A DNA stretch of 64,000 nt from Sphingomonas parva (ex Maeng et al. 2020) (GCF_004564275.1 NZ_SPDV01000020.1:1-64000), one strand, 5' to 3'; positions 1 to 9,035 are shown, counted from the first letter of the stretch. Translations and numbers: made by a program. The notes: generated by a model not told the origin, from the letters alone.

Positions 1-474
1 CTTCCTCAGCGAGAGCTACATCTTCGAGCACAATGACCGCTTCGCGGTCGCTGCGGCCGAGGAGGGTGATGCCTTTGTCCCGTTCGTCGGCGATCTCGCC
101 GGCGTGCTCTGCGCCAAGCACGAGCGGGTCGTCAGCAACGACAATTGCATCCGCTTCGAGGGCTTGGTGCTGCAAATTCCCGAGCAGCGTCACCGCCGTC
201 ACTACGTCAAGGCGACCGTCCAGGTGCGTCAGCAAGGCGACGGCTCCATCGCGATCTATCACGGTCCGAGGCGCCTCGCCGGCTACATGAGCGATGGCCG
301 CCTGGTCATCGAACAGGGAGGACCCACGAAATCGGCCGCTTAAGTCTGCTCGGCGGCCGACCTGTGGCCTCCTGGTCGGTGCTCCGCACCGCCCACGATC
401 CCACAGGTCGAACAGGAAAGAAGCGGACATTTGATGTGCTACGAAAGCCGGACATCTTTACGTGCTAGCGACAT
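1..474 (+). mobile_element. Right end of an ISNCY-type insertion sequence (partial)
   Basis: The window opens inside an insertion sequence. A transposase C-terminus ends at 343 and is followed by about 130 bases of non-coding terminal sequence. Two imperfect direct repeats, at about 422-441 and 447-467, share a GGACAT...GTGCTA core and probably form the transposase-binding part of the right end. The outermost bases read CTAGCGACA on the plus strand, so the tip is put near 474. The left end is outside the window, so element length and target duplication cannot be judged. Confidence 0.65.
2..343 (+). CDS. ISNCY family transposase, C-terminal fragment
   Basis: This open frame enters from the left edge with no start and stops at a TAA at 341-343, giving 113 visible residues. 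The segment HERVVSNDNCIRFEGLVLQI, followed by a RRHYVKATV stretch and GDGSIAIYHG, matches the beta-rich C-terminal domain that follows the DDE catalytic core in ISNCY/IS1202-group transposases. The catalytic core lies outside the window. Whether the element is intact cannot be seen. Confidence 0.75.
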   Translation, partial: FLSESYIFEHNDRFAVAAAEEGDAFVPFVGDLAGVLCAKHERVVSNDNCIRFEGLVLQIPEQRHRRHYVKATVQVRQQGDGSIAIYHGPRRLAGYMSDGRLVIEQGGPTKSAA

Positions 475-504
475 GCCGCTGCCTCTCCCCGGGGACGCGG
501 CGCT

Positions 505-1563
505 TCAGCGCAGCGCCTCGAGCCAGCGCACCACCTCCGCCGCCAGCGTGATCCTCTTGTCCGCGAAGGCGTGGTCGCTTTCCAGGCCGACGTCCGTCAC
601 CCGCTTCGCGCCGGCCTTGCGCAGCGCCGCGGCGAAGGCCCTGTTCTCGGCGGCGAGCCCGCCGCTGGCATAGACGCTGAGCACTGGCGTCACGCTGAGG
701 CGCGCGGCGAGCGGCGCCAGCGCCCATTGGCCGCCGCGGCGGTCGAGCTCGTCGGCGATGTCGGCGGCGGTGATCGGGCCGAGGGCGTGGCCGAGGTCGT
801 CGAAGCTCGCGATCAGCGCCTGGCGCCCGGCGGCGCCGGCCGCCTTCACCTGGGCCGCGGTCTCGCCGATCGGCCAGGCGTCGAGCAGGATGAGGCCGGC
901 CAGCGGCTCCCAACGCTCGGGCGGGCCGTGATCGGCGCGGGGCGCCGACAGCAGATCGTTCGCCGCGGTGAAGGCCGCCGCATAGCCGCCCATCGAATGG
1001 CCGGCGAGGACGAGACGGCTGCGGTCGATGCCGTATTCGCGCGCCGCCGCGTCGGAGCGGAGGAAGGCGAGGGCGGCCTTCGTGTCCTCCAGCGCGTGCT
1101 GGATCGAGAAGGTCCCCTGGCTGCCCCAGGCGCCGCGATAGGTGAAGGTGAGAACGTTCCATCCGGCGCGGCGGACCGCCTGGGCGAGATCGAGATTGCG
1201 CTCGTTGCCGGGCAGGCCGTGGAGGAGGAGCATGGTCGGCTTCGGCCCCTCGCCGGCGGCGAGCAGGAAGAGCGCGTTCATCCCGAAGCCGTTGGAGGGA
1301 ATGACGAGCTGGCGGTTGCTCGCGGGATGCGCGGCATCGCGCGGCAAGTCCGCATAGGCCGCCTCCGGGATCTCGCGCCCCTGCGCGTCGAGGTAGATCG
1401 GCCTGCGACTCGGATCGCCTTGCATTGCGTCGAACGGCTCGAGCCTTTCCAGCTGGTTGGTCGTCACGGCCGCGGCCGTCGGATCGTCCGACGAGGTCTG
1501 CTCGGCGCTCGCGGAGGCGCAGGCGCCAAGAAAGAGACAGGCCACAAGGATCATGTGCTTCAT
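505..1563 (-). CDS. Secreted alpha/beta hydrolase
   Basis: 352 residues. The N-terminus is hydrophobic (MKHMILVACLFLGACASA) with a LGAC lipobox, so the product is probably a lipoprotein or periplasmic. The alpha/beta hydrolase core shows the oxyanion segment LLLHGLPGNE near residue 115 and a nucleophile elbow GHSMGGYAAA near residue 190. The late His sits in ESDHAFADKR near residue 330. The fold suggests an esterase or peptidase-like hydrolase; the substrate is unknown. A purine-rich ribosome site (GGGGGAG) lies 5-10 bases upstream of the ATG. The gene stands alone next to the IS end, 31 bases from its probable tip. Confidence 0.8.
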   Translation of the reverse strand: MKHMILVACLFLGACASASAEQTSSDDPTAAAVTTNQLERLEPFDAMQGDPSRRPIYLDAQGREIPEAAYADLPRDAAHPASNRQLVIPSNGFGMNALFLLAAGEGPKPTMLLLHGLPGNERNLDLAQAVRRAGWNVLTFTYRGAWGSQGTFSIQHALEDTKAALAFLRSDAAAREYGIDRSRLVLAGHSMGGYAAAFTAANDLLSAPRADHGPPERWEPLAGLILLDAWPIGETAAQVKAAGAAGRQALIASFDDLGHALGPITAADIADELDRRGGQWALAPLAARLSVTPVLSVYASGGLAAENRAFAAALRKAGAKRVTDVGLESDHAFADKRITLAAEVVRWLEALR

Positions 1564-1704
1564 AAAGGCTCCCCCTAGAGCCGGAGCCTAAGGCGCAGTC
1601 CGGCGCCTGACCAGCATTGAAGCAGGCGATTGCGCATCAAGCTTTGTGAACGCTAACATGTACGCGAGACCTGCTTCAGCAGGCATCAACAGGGAGAGTG
1701 ATCG

Positions 1705-2733
1705 ATGGGCTTCAGACATTTCCTCGCCGGTCTGGCGGCGCTGGCGGCGAGCGCCTGCGCGAGCGCGCCGAGCGAGACCGCGTCGGCGGGCGACAATGCC
1801 GCGCCGGCCGCGCCGGCGGCGACCGCGTTCAGGCGCGGGGTCAACATCATCGGCTACGATCCGATCTGGGAGGATGCGTCCAAGGCGCGCTTCCAGGAGC
1901 GGCATTTCGGCGAGATCAAGCGCGGCGGCTTCGACTTCGTCCGGGTCAATCTGATGGCCTTCCGCCACATGGACGGTGAGAACCGGCTCGACCCCAAGTG
2001 GCTGGAGCGGCTCGACTGGGTGGTGCGCGAGGCGACCGAGGCGGGCCTTGGCGTGATCCTCGACGAGCATGATTTCGATCCCTGCGCCAAGGACGTGCCG
2101 ACCTGCCGGGTGAAGCTCGCCGCTTTCTGGCGCCAGGTCGCGCCGCGCTACAAGGACACGCCGGCGAGCGTCGCCTACGAGCTGATGAACGAGCCCTACG
2201 GCCCGGTCGACGCCGCCACCTGGAACGAGATGTCGGCCGAGCTGCTCGCCATCGTCCGCGAGACCAACCCGACCCGCATTGTCGTGATCGGCCCGACGCA
2301 GTGGAACAACTTCAGCCAGCTCAAGACGCTGAAGCTGCCCGAGAACGACCGCAACATCCTCGTCACCTTCCATTATTACGAGCCGTTCCGCTTCACTCAC
2401 CAGGGCGCGAGCTGGGCCGGCGACATGAAGGACGTGAAGGGCGTGCAGTGGACCGAGGAGGGCCGGCTGCAGGCGCGCAGGGACTTCGCCGAGGTCGCTG
2501 CCTGGGCGGGGGCCAACGACCGGCCGGTGCTGCTCGGCGAGTTCGGCGCGTACGACAAGAGCGGCACGCCGGTCGACCAGCGCGTCGCCTATACGGTCGC
2601 GATCCGCGAGGAGGCCGAGGCGGCCGGCTTCCCCTGGGCCTATTGGCAGTTCGATTCGAACTTCCTGGTCTGGGACATGGAGAAGAACGGCTGGGTCGAG
2701 CCGATTCACAGGGCGCTGATCCCGCGGGAGTAA
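1705..2733 (+). CDS. Glycoside hydrolase family 5 (cellulase-like)
   Basis: 342 residues, with a lipoprotein-type signal (LAALAASACAS) followed by an Ala/Pro-rich linker to about residue 40. The TIM-barrel domain carries the two family 5 catalytic acids: Glu163 in YELMNEPYG (acid/base) and Glu279 in LLGEFGAYD (nucleophile). The clan motif VRVNL near residue 80 and HYYEPF near residue 220 also fit. It should cut beta-1,4-type glucan or mannan outside the cytoplasm; the exact substrate cannot be told. The ATG at 1705 follows a GGGAGAG ribosome site. It is a single gene with no other carbohydrate genes nearby. Confidence 0.88.
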   Translation: MGFRHFLAGLAALAASACASAPSETASAGDNAAPAAPAATAFRRGVNIIGYDPIWEDASKARFQERHFGEIKRGGFDFVRVNLMAFRHMDGENRLDPKWLERLDWVVREATEAGLGVILDEHDFDPCAKDVPTCRVKLAAFWRQVAPRYKDTPASVAYELMNEPYGPVDAATWNEMSAELLAIVRETNPTRIVVIGPTQWNNFSQLKTLKLPENDRNILVTFHYYEPFRFTHQGASWAGDMKDVKGVQWTEEGRLQARRDFAEVAAWAGANDRPVLLGEFGAYDKSGTPVDQRVAYTVAIREEAEAAGFPWAYWQFDSNFLVWDMEKNGWVEPIHRALIPRE

Positions 2734-2744
2734 GGGCGCCCTGA

Positions 2745-2807
2745 TCCTCCCTGTCAGCCCGCAGGGCTGATGGGGAGGGGGACCGCGCGCAGCGCGGTGG
2801 AGGGGCC
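2745..2807 (+). repeat. Left arm of the DUF559-bearing inverted-repeat element
   Basis: A 63-base unit with conserved blocks TCCTCCCTG, TGGGGAGGGGGACCGC and GCGGTGGAGGGGCC, separated by variable self-complementary stems (TCAGCCC/GGGCTGA and GCGC/GCGC). The reverse complement of 3157-3213 has the same blocks in the same order with different stems. The stop codon and last residues of the DUF559 gene lie inside this arm. Confidence 0.85.
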
Positions 2808-3155
2808 AGCAGCGCAGGACGCCAGTATCTCCTTCAACACGCTTTCCGGCTCGCGGATCACGTCCTCAGCGATGAACCGGACGATCGTCACGCCGTGCTC
2901 TCGAAGCCACGCATCTCGCTTCGCATCTCTCTCGGGATTGTTCCCCATGTCGTGCACGGCACCGTCCACCTCGACCCCCAAGCGAGCAGCCGGACAGTAG
3001 AAGTCCAGGATGAACGGCCCGAGCGGGTGCTGCCTGCGAAACTTTACGCCTTGCGGCCGCTGTCTGAGAATGGTCCAGAGTATCTCCTCCGGAGGTGACA
3101 TCGTTCTCCGCAGTGCCCGTGCTTTTGCGACCGTCCTCTTCGTCGTGCTCCGCAC
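2754..3155 (-). CDS. DUF559 endonuclease-domain protein
   Basis: 133 residues from a GTG at 3155. The core reads RRTMSPPEEILWTILRQRP, then GVKFRRQHPLGPFILDFYC, RLGVEVDGAVHD and FIAEDVIREPESVLKEI. This is the DUF559 fold, related to Vsr-type mismatch endonucleases, with a likely catalytic Asp/Glu set in ILDFYC and VEVDG. The open frame reaches upstream to 3290, but that extension translates the repeat arm. GTG 3155 sits directly after GGAGGGGCC of the right repeat arm, which can act as its ribosome site. The C-terminus (from about SCAAGPSTALRAVPLP) is encoded by the left arm. The gene is thus embedded in the repeat element. Its biological role is unknown. Confidence 0.75.
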   Translation of the reverse strand: MRSTTKRTVAKARALRRTMSPPEEILWTILRQRPQGVKFRRQHPLGPFILDFYCPAARLGVEVDGAVHDMGNNPERDAKRDAWLREHGVTIVRFIAEDVIREPESVLKEILASCAAGPSTALRAVPLPISPAG

Positions 3156-3156
3156 C

Positions 3157-3213
3157 GGCCCCTCCACCGCCTTCGGCGGTCCCCCTCCCCACCGCCTTCG
3201 GCGGCAGGGAGGA
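3157..3213 (-). repeat. Right arm of the DUF559-bearing inverted-repeat element
   Basis: Read on the minus strand this gives TCCTCCCTG, a CCGCC/GGCGG stem, TGGGGAGGGGGACCGC, a short stem, then GCGGTGGAGGGGCC. The blocks match 2745-2807 while the stems differ in sequence but stay self-complementary. That pattern suggests selection on structure. Confidence 0.85.
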
Positions 3214-3319
3214 TAACCCATCGGCATGGGGAAGTCAGTGGCCCGCCGAGCGTAAAGCGCCTCCACGCGGAGCACGAACCCCCTTCGCAACCTCGCCGCC
3301 GCGGCTTAGGCTCGCGCGC

Positions 3320-4084
3320 ATGGACGAGAGCGACTCCCTGTTCGAGGATACGCCGCAGGTCGGATCGGCCGATCGGCTGACGCTCGACCTCGACGGCTGG
3401 GAGGGGCCGCTCGACCTCCTGCTCACCCTGGCGCGGTCGCAGAAGGTCGATCTCGCCAAGATCTCGATCCTGGCGCTGGTCGAGCAATATCTCGCCTTCA
3501 TCGCCGACGCGAAGAAGCTGAAGCTCGAGATCGCCGCCGATTATCTCGTCATGGCGGCGTGGCTCGCCTACCTCAAATCGTGCCTGCTGCTGCCCAAGGA
3601 TCCGGAGCAGGATCCCTCGCCCGAGGAGCTGGCGCTGCGCCTGCAATTGCGGCTGCAGCGGCTCAGCGCGATGCGCGAGGCGGGGGCGCGGCTGATGGCG
3701 CGGGACCGGCTCGGCCGCGACGTCTTCCTTCGCGCGGCGCCGGAAGGGCTGCGGGTGGTGCGCAAGTCGCTGTGGCAGGCGGACCTCTACGACCTGATCG
3801 CCGCCTACGGCAACGTCCGGGCGCGCAACGAGCCGGCGGTGCACGTCGTCGGCCGCCGCCCGGTGATGACGCTCGACGAGGCGCTGCACCGGGTCGAGCG
3901 GCTGCTCGGCCTGCGGCTCGAATGGACCCGGCTGGAGAGCTTCCTGCCCGAGACCCAGGACGGCGAGTATCGCAAGTCGGCGCTCGCCTCGAGCTTCGTC
4001 GCGGCGCTCGAGCTGGCCAAGCGCGGCAGGCTCGAGATCGACCAGGAAGCCGCCTTCGCGCCCCTGTTCGTGCGGGCGGCATGA
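3320..4084 (+). CDS. scpA: Segregation and condensation protein A
   Basis: 254 residues. ScpA is the kleisin subunit of the SMC-ScpAB condensin that organises and segregates the chromosome. The family signature LTLDLDGWEGPLDLLLTLAR begins near residue 20, followed by KVDLAKISILALVEQYLAF; the C-terminal winged-helix part ends with FVAALELAKRGRLEIDQEA. The open frame extends upstream to 3095, but ATG 3320 gives the usual family start. The stop overlaps the start of scpB by four bases (ATGA), so the two are translationally coupled. Confidence 0.95.
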   Translation: MDESDSLFEDTPQVGSADRLTLDLDGWEGPLDLLLTLARSQKVDLAKISILALVEQYLAFIADAKKLKLEIAADYLVMAAWLAYLKSCLLLPKDPEQDPSPEELALRLQLRLQRLSAMREAGARLMARDRLGRDVFLRAAPEGLRVVRKSLWQADLYDLIAAYGNVRARNEPAVHVVGRRPVMTLDEALHRVERLLGLRLEWTRLESFLPETQDGEYRKSALASSFVAALELAKRGRLEIDQEAAFAPLFVRAA

Positions 4085-4689
4085 GCACGGAAATGCCGGA
4101 CGAGCCCGGCCCGGAGCCGCTGTCCGACGCGGTCCGCGCCGTCGAGGCGGTGCTGTTCGCCGCCGCCGAGCCGCTCGGCGCCGACGAGATCGGCGAGCAT
4201 GTCGGCCAGGGGGTGGACGTCAAGGCGGCGCTCGCCGCGCTCGAGGCGCATTATGCCGGCCGCGGGATCAACCTGGTCGAGCGGGCGAAGCGCTGGCATT
4301 TCCAGACGGCGCCCGATCTCGCCAACCTGCTCCGCCGCGAGCGCGACGAGAGCCGCAAGCTGTCGCGCGCGGCGGTCGAGACGCTGGCGATCATCGCCTA
4401 TCACGAGCCGGTCAGCCGCGCCGAGATCGAGGCGATCCGCGGCGTCCAGATCTCCAAGGGCACGCTCGACGTGCTGATGGAGGCGGGCTGGGTGCGGCCG
4501 GCTGGCCGGCGCGAGGTGCCGGGGCGACCGCTGACCTATGCCACCACCGCCGATTTCCTCGCCCATTTCGGCCTCGCCAGCCGCCGCGACCTGCCGGGCA
4601 TCGACGATCTCAAGGCCGCCGGCCTGCTCGACCCGATCGACGCCGCGATGGAGCAGCTCGTGCTGGAGACGGGGCCGGAGGGAGAGTAG
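4081..4689 (+). CDS. scpB: Segregation and condensation protein B
   Basis: 202 residues. ScpB is a dimer of winged-helix subunits that binds ScpA within the SMC complex. The motifs AVEAVLFAAAEPL near the N-terminus, LSRAAVETLAIIAYHEPVSR and EIEAIRGV in the middle, and PGRPLTYATTADFLAHFGL are characteristic. The ATG at 4081 overlaps the scpA stop. The stop is followed by about 230 bases without a gene before tatA. That gap holds a small GAGGCTGCGCCTC hairpin inside a degenerate copy of the TCCTCCCC-type repeat. Confidence 0.95.
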   Translation: MSTEMPDEPGPEPLSDAVRAVEAVLFAAAEPLGADEIGEHVGQGVDVKAALAALEAHYAGRGINLVERAKRWHFQTAPDLANLLRRERDESRKLSRAAVETLAIIAYHEPVSRAEIEAIRGVQISKGTLDVLMEAGWVRPAGRREVPGRPLTYATTADFLAHFGLASRRDLPGIDDLKAAGLLDPIDAAMEQLVLETGPEGE

Positions 4690-4920
4690 GGGGGGGCACA
4701 TCCTCCCCATGAGGCTGCGCCTCAAAGTGAGGATTGTCTCCCGCCGCGCAAAACGCTTTCCCGACATCCGTCGAAGGGCTAGAGGCGCAGGCGGGGGTGA
4801 CCGGCGTGACGAGCGCCGGCGCGCATCTATTTGGCGCGGGAGGCGCGGAATCGGGCCCGGCGCATTGAGCCGGGGCCGTTCAGTGCCTAGGTACGCACCA
4901 GGTTTTTTCGGAGAAGTCCC

Positions 4921-5181
4921 ATGGGTGGTTTGAGCATCTGGCACTGGCTGATCGTCGGGGTCATCATCCTGCTGCTGTTCGGCAAGGGGCGTTTCTCCGA
5001 CATGATGGGCGATGTCGCTAAGGGCCTGAAGAGCTTCAAGAAGGGCATGGCCGAGGACGACGAGCCGACGACCCGCACGCCGCCGCAGGCACCGCCGCGG
5101 CTGCGCGACGAGAGCAATCTCGAGGTTCCGGTCGATCGCACCAAGGACATCGACGGCGCCGGCAGCCGCCGCGAGCCCTGA
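4921..5181 (+). CDS. tatA: Twin-arginine translocase subunit TatA
   Basis: 86 residues. TatA forms the size-variable pore of the Tat pathway that exports folded proteins across the inner membrane. One N-terminal membrane helix ([18 protein letters not shown]) is followed by the [20 protein letters not shown] amphipathic helix with its conserved hinge, then a polar tail. Position 8 carries His-Trp rather than the Glu typical of TatB. It is first in a tatABC operon; a purine-rich GGAG lies upstream of the ATG. Confidence 0.95.
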   Translation: MGGLSIWHWLIVGVIILLLFGKGRFSDMMGDVAKGLKSFKKGMAEDDEPTTRTPPQAPPRLRDESNLEVPVDRTKDIDGAGSRREP

Positions 5182-5204
5182 ACCCCCGCCGAGACGGACC
5201 CTAG

Positions 5205-5720
5205 ATGTTCGACATCGGCTATTCGGAGCTCCTCGTCGTCGCGATCGTCGCCCTGGTGGTGATCGGGCCGAAGGACCTGCCGCGGGTGATGCGCACGGTC
5301 GGCCAGTGGGTCGGCCGCGCCCGCGGCATGGCCCGCCATTTCCGCTCGGGCATCGACACGATGATCCGCGAGGCGGAGCTCGAGGAGATGGAGCAGAAGT
5401 GGCGCGCGGAGAACGAGCGGATCATGCGCGAGCATCCGGCCGCGGCGAGCTGGGACGATCCGGTCGCGCTGCCGCCGCCGGCCGCCGGCGACGCTGAGGC
5501 CGACGCCGGCGAAATCATCCCCGCGACGGTGCCCGCGCCCGATCCGGGCAATGTGATGCTGCCGATCGAGCCGCCGGCTGCGGCCGAGCCGGCATCAAGC
5601 GCGCCCGCCGCGCCGCCGCCCGCCGACGACGGCCAGCTATCGCTGCTGCCGCCCGATCCCGCGCCGCCTCGGGGCGCGAGCGAAGGGGAGGGCGGCGCCG
5701 TCCGCCGGCCGCTGCCATGA
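5205..5720 (+). CDS. tatB: Twin-arginine translocase subunit TatB
   Basis: 171 residues. TatB forms the substrate receptor with TatC. It opens with [20 protein letters not shown], with the TatB-type Glu at position 8, then [20 protein letters not shown], which is the amphipathic helix. The C-terminal half is a long Ala/Pro-rich low-complexity tail (about residues 85-171), common in sphingomonads. The stop overlaps the tatC start by four bases. Confidence 0.95.
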   Translation: MFDIGYSELLVVAIVALVVIGPKDLPRVMRTVGQWVGRARGMARHFRSGIDTMIREAELEEMEQKWRAENERIMREHPAAASWDDPVALPPPAAGDAEADAGEIIPATVPAPDPGNVMLPIEPPAAAEPASSAPAAPPPADDGQLSLLPPDPAPPRGASEGEGGAVRRPLP

Positions 5721-6502
5721 TCCGCGACATCGACGACAGCCGCGCGCCGCTGATGGACCATCTGATCGAGCTGCGGCGGCGGCTGATCTGGTCGTTCCTC
5801 GCGCTCGGCGCCGCCTTCGCCGTCTGCTTCTATTTCGCCGACGACATCTACGCCTTCCTCGCCCAGCCGCTGGTCCAGGCGTTCGGGCCCGGCCAGGGCA
5901 AATTGATCTACACCAAGCTCTACGAGGCCTTCTTCACCGAGGTCAGGGTCGCGCTTTTCGCCGCCTTCTTCCTCGCCTTCCCGATCATCGCCATGCAGAT
6001 CTGGCTGTTTGTCGCGCCCGGCCTCTACGCCAAGGAGAAACGGGCGTTCCTGCCGTTCCTGATCGCGACGCCGATCCTGTTCCTGATGGGCGGGGCGCTG
6101 GCTTATTACGTGGTGATGCCGACCGCCTTCCGCTTCTTCCTGAAATACCAGGGGAACATGGGCGGGATCGAGCAGGAGGCGCTGCCCGCGATCGGCGAAT
6201 ATCTGTCGATGGTGATGCAGTTCATCTTCGCCTTCGGCGTCGCCTTCCTGCTGCCGATCCTGCTGATGCTGCTCGAGCGGGCCGGACTGGTCACCCGCAA
6301 GCAACTGGTCGGCGGCCGCCGCTACGCCATTCTCGTCGCGTTCGTCGTCGCGGCGGTGGCGACGCCGCCCGACGTCGTCTCGCAGTTCATGCTCGCGATA
6401 CCCCTGTGGCTGCTCTACGAGATGTCGATGATCGCGATCTGGTTCACCGAACGCCGCCGGGCCCGAGAGGTCACCGCGAGCGCCGAAGCCGAGCAGGGCT
6501 GA
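5717..6502 (+). CDS. tatC: Twin-arginine translocase subunit TatC
   Basis: 261 residues with six predicted membrane helices. TatC recognises the twin-arginine signal together with TatB. The N-terminal signature [17 protein letters not shown] and the loop [20 protein letters not shown] with [11 protein letters not shown] are diagnostic. The gene starts within the tatB stop (ATGA). A CCCGTC/GACGGG hairpin at 6505-6522 separates it from the convergent lipoprotein gene. Confidence 0.96.
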   Translation: MIRDIDDSRAPLMDHLIELRRRLIWSFLALGAAFAVCFYFADDIYAFLAQPLVQAFGPGQGKLIYTKLYEAFFTEVRVALFAAFFLAFPIIAMQIWLFVAPGLYAKEKRAFLPFLIATPILFLMGGALAYYVVMPTAFRFFLKYQGNMGGIEQEALPAIGEYLSMVMQFIFAFGVAFLLPILLMLLERAGLVTRKQLVGGRRYAILVAFVVAAVATPPDVVSQFMLAIPLWLLYEMSMIAIWFTERRRAREVTASAEAEQG

Positions 6503-6529
6503 GCCCGTCCCGAGCGACGGGCCCGGGAT

Positions 6530-6877
6530 TCAGCGCGCCGTCACCTGGACCTTGTTGCCGCGATCGCTGGTGATCGCCCGGGTCTGGCCTCGGCGCAGCG
6601 GCACCGCATAGGGCCAGCATTCGCGGAAATTGCCCGACCAGGTGAAGCAGAGCTCGTCGCCGTCCATCGCCCAGCGGCCGGCCACCTCGCGGCCGCCGAA
6701 CCGCGCGGTCACCGCCCCGCCGTCGCCGAGGCGCAGGGTGGACACCTGGCCCGCCGCGGTCCTCACCTCGAGGGTCTGACCGACGAGCGCGGCCGAGCGC
6801 GGCGACCGGTCGCCGCCGCCTCCGGTGGCGCAGGCGCCGAGCGCCGCAGCCAGGCCGAGCGCGAAAAATCGTCTCAT
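6530..6877 (-). CDS. Small lipoprotein of unknown function
   Basis: 115 residues from the ATG at 6877, preceded by a strong GGAGGAAAG ribosome site; the longer open frame upstream is not used. The signal MRRFFALGLAAALGACATG ends in a lipobox (LGAC). The mature part is a small beta-rich domain (TLEVRTAAGQVSTLRLGDGG... GRWAMDGDELCFTW) with two Cys residues, at FTWSGNFRECW and DELCF, that could pair. No family could be named with confidence. It is convergent with tatC and divergent from the GGDEF/EAL gene. Confidence 0.75.
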   Translation of the reverse strand: MRRFFALGLAAALGACATGGGGDRSPRSAALVGQTLEVRTAAGQVSTLRLGDGGAVTARFGGREVAGRWAMDGDELCFTWSGNFRECWPYAVPLRRGQTRAITSDRGNKVQVTAR

Positions 6878-7058
6878 GTCTCTTTCCTCCAGCTTCGTGT
6901 CGAACGCGGAACGAGGCCGCCGGTTCAACGGCAAAGCCGACGCACCCGTATTGTTACGTAACCGCCGGTTGACCGGCGTTAAGCACGGCCGGGCGATCAC
7001 CCGCGTGCGCTCGGGGGAGCGCGAGGCGGCCGAGGGCCGGTCGGGGGGAGCAGGACCT

Positions 7059-9023
7059 TTGTGGAGCGCGTTCGATTCGGCGGAGCCACGCGTTCCGGGG
7101 GAGCGGTCGCTGCTGCACGAGCAGTTCCGCATCCTCGCCGCCCAAATCCCCTTCATGTACGCGTTGATGTTCGTCGACGCCTGCTTCCTCAGCTTCGCGA
7201 TCTACGAGAAGGTGCCGGTTGCGCAGAGCCTCGGCGTGCCGGCGCTGCTCGTCCTCGCCGCGCTGGTCCGGGCCATGTTCTGGCTGCGCCGCCGCGACGC
7301 GCATCTCTCCGAGGCGAGGATCGCCCGCTATCTGAAGGTCACGCTCGTCACGGCGGGCGTGCTGAGCTTCGGCTTCGGCGGATGGGGCCTGCTGCTGTTC
7401 GAGAGCGCTGACCTGACCCAGCGCACCTGCATCGCGCTCTACATCTTCATCGGCGCGATCAGCTGCTCCTATTGCCTGCAGGCGCTGCCCGGCGCGGCGC
7501 GGCTGGTTCTCTATTGCGGGGCGGCGCCGATGACCTTGCGCCTGCTGGTCGGCAACGACCTTCTGCTGATCGGCCTTGGCGTCGACATGCTGCTGGTCAT
7601 GCTGCTGATCCTGCGCCTGCTCGGCACCAGCTATTCGGGCTTCGTCGAGGTCGTCTCGTCGCGCACGACCGTGATCGCCGAGCGCGAGCGCGCCCGCGAC
7701 GCCGAGCAGCGCGCGCACCAGCTCGCTTACCATGATCCGCTCACCGGTCTCGCCAACCGGCGTGCGCTCAGCGACCATATCGATCGCGCCCTCGCGGCAC
7801 CGGCCGGGGGGGCCGGAGTCGGGCTGCTGGTCATCGATCTCGACCGCTTCAAGATCGTCAACGACGTGCACGGCCACCCGGTCGGCGACGCGCTGCTGCG
7901 CGACGTCGCGGCGCGGCTGATCGAGCTCGATGCCGAGAATGCCCGCGCCTTCCGGCTCGGCGGCGACGAGTTTGCGATCGTGGTCGAACCCGGCCCCGAC
8001 GACAAGGACGCGCCGCGGCGGCTCGGCCGGCAGATCGTCCAGCATCTGGGCGAGCCGTTCGCGATCGGCGGGGTCATCCACCATATCGGGGCCAGCGTCG
8101 GCATCTCCCTCTTCCCGCACGACGCGCAGGATCGCGAGACGCTGATGCGCCGCGCCGACATCGCCCTCTACCGCGCCAAGGAAGCCGGCCGGAACCAGCA
8201 TCGCTGCTTCGAGCCGCTGATGGACGCCGAGATCAAGCGGCGCTCTGTCCTGGAGCGGCAGCTGCGCGAGGCGATCCTGGCCGACGATCTCCGGCCGCAT
8301 TTTCAGCCGCTGGTCGAGCTCGCCGGCCGGCGCCTGGTCGGCTTCGAACTGCTCGCCCGCTGGCCGCGGCGCGACGGCCTCAACATCGGCCCCGACCAGT
8401 TCATCCCGATCGCGGAGGAAAGCGGGCTGATCAACGAGCTGATGCTGCAATTGCTCGAGCGCGGCTGCCGCGAGGCGCTGGGCTGGGACGCGCGCCTCAG
8501 CATCGCGATCAACATCTCCCCGGTCCAGCTCAAGGACCCATGGCTCGCGCAGAAGATCCTGGCGACGCTCACCCGGCTCGCCTTCCCGCCGCAGCGGCTG
8601 GAGATCGAGGTCACCGAGAATGCGCTGATCGTCGATGCGGACAATGCGCGCAGGACGATCGAATCGCTGAAGAACCAGGGCATCAAGGTCGCCCTCGACG
8701 ATTTCGGCACCGGCTATTCGTCGATGCACCATCTGCGCATGCTGGCCTTCGACAAGATCAAGATCGACCGCTCCTTCATCCAGGCGCTCGACACCGATCC
8801 CGATGCGAGGAAGATCGTGCGGGCGATCGTCGGCCTCGCCTCGAGCTTCGATCTGCCGGTGGTGGCGGAAGGGATCGAGACCGAGGCCGCGGCGCAGACG
8901 CTGGCGGCGCTCGGCTGCTCCTACGGCCAGGGTTATCTGTTCGGCGCGGCGCTCTCGGCCGAGCAATTGTGGCGCGAGTGGCTGGTCCCGGTCACCCGCG
9001 GCGGCGAGCTCGGCACCGCCTGA
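7059..9023 (+). CDS. Membrane-bound GGDEF/EAL cyclic-di-GMP enzyme
   Basis: About 654 residues from a TTG at 7059, which has a GGGGGGAG ribosome site 8 bases upstream; the open frame extends in frame to 6825, but that would run across the divergent promoter. An N-terminal hydrophobic region of several membrane helices (about residues 30-200) is followed by a GGDEF domain with intact RLGGDEFAIV (301-305) and an EAL domain. The EAL motif reads FELLARW (Glu430). The other phosphodiesterase motifs (EVTENALI, DDFGTGYSS, KIDRSFIQ, VVAEGIETE) are present. It could therefore both make and degrade cyclic di-GMP at the inner membrane. The signal sensed is unknown. Confidence 0.88.
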   Translation: MWSAFDSAEPRVPGERSLLHEQFRILAAQIPFMYALMFVDACFLSFAIYEKVPVAQSLGVPALLVLAALVRAMFWLRRRDAHLSEARIARYLKVTLVTAGVLSFGFGGWGLLLFESADLTQRTCIALYIFIGAISCSYCLQALPGAARLVLYCGAAPMTLRLLVGNDLLLIGLGVDMLLVMLLILRLLGTSYSGFVEVVSSRTTVIAERERARDAEQRAHQLAYHDPLTGLANRRALSDHIDRALAAPAGGAGVGLLVIDLDRFKIVNDVHGHPVGDALLRDVAARLIELDAENARAFRLGGDEFAIVVEPGPDDKDAPRRLGRQIVQHLGEPFAIGGVIHHIGASVGISLFPHDAQDRETLMRRADIALYRAKEAGRNQHRCFEPLMDAEIKRRSVLERQLREAILADDLRPHFQPLVELAGRRLVGFELLARWPRRDGLNIGPDQFIPIAEESGLINELMLQLLERGCREALGWDARLSIAINISPVQLKDPWLAQKILATLTRLAFPPQRLEIEVTENALIVDADNARRTIESLKNQGIKVALDDFGTGYSSMHHLRMLAFDKIKIDRSFIQALDTDPDARKIVRAIVGLASSFDLPVVAEGIETEAAAQTLAALGCSYGQGYLFGAALSAEQLWREWLVPVTRGGELGTA

Positions 9024-9035
9024 GCGGGCAACGAA

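Noticed and set aside
3157-3290. N-terminal extension of the DUF559 protein up to 3290
   Set aside because: The extra residues translate the repeat arm and unique flank; the GTG at 3155 has a ribosome site and gives the family's normal start.
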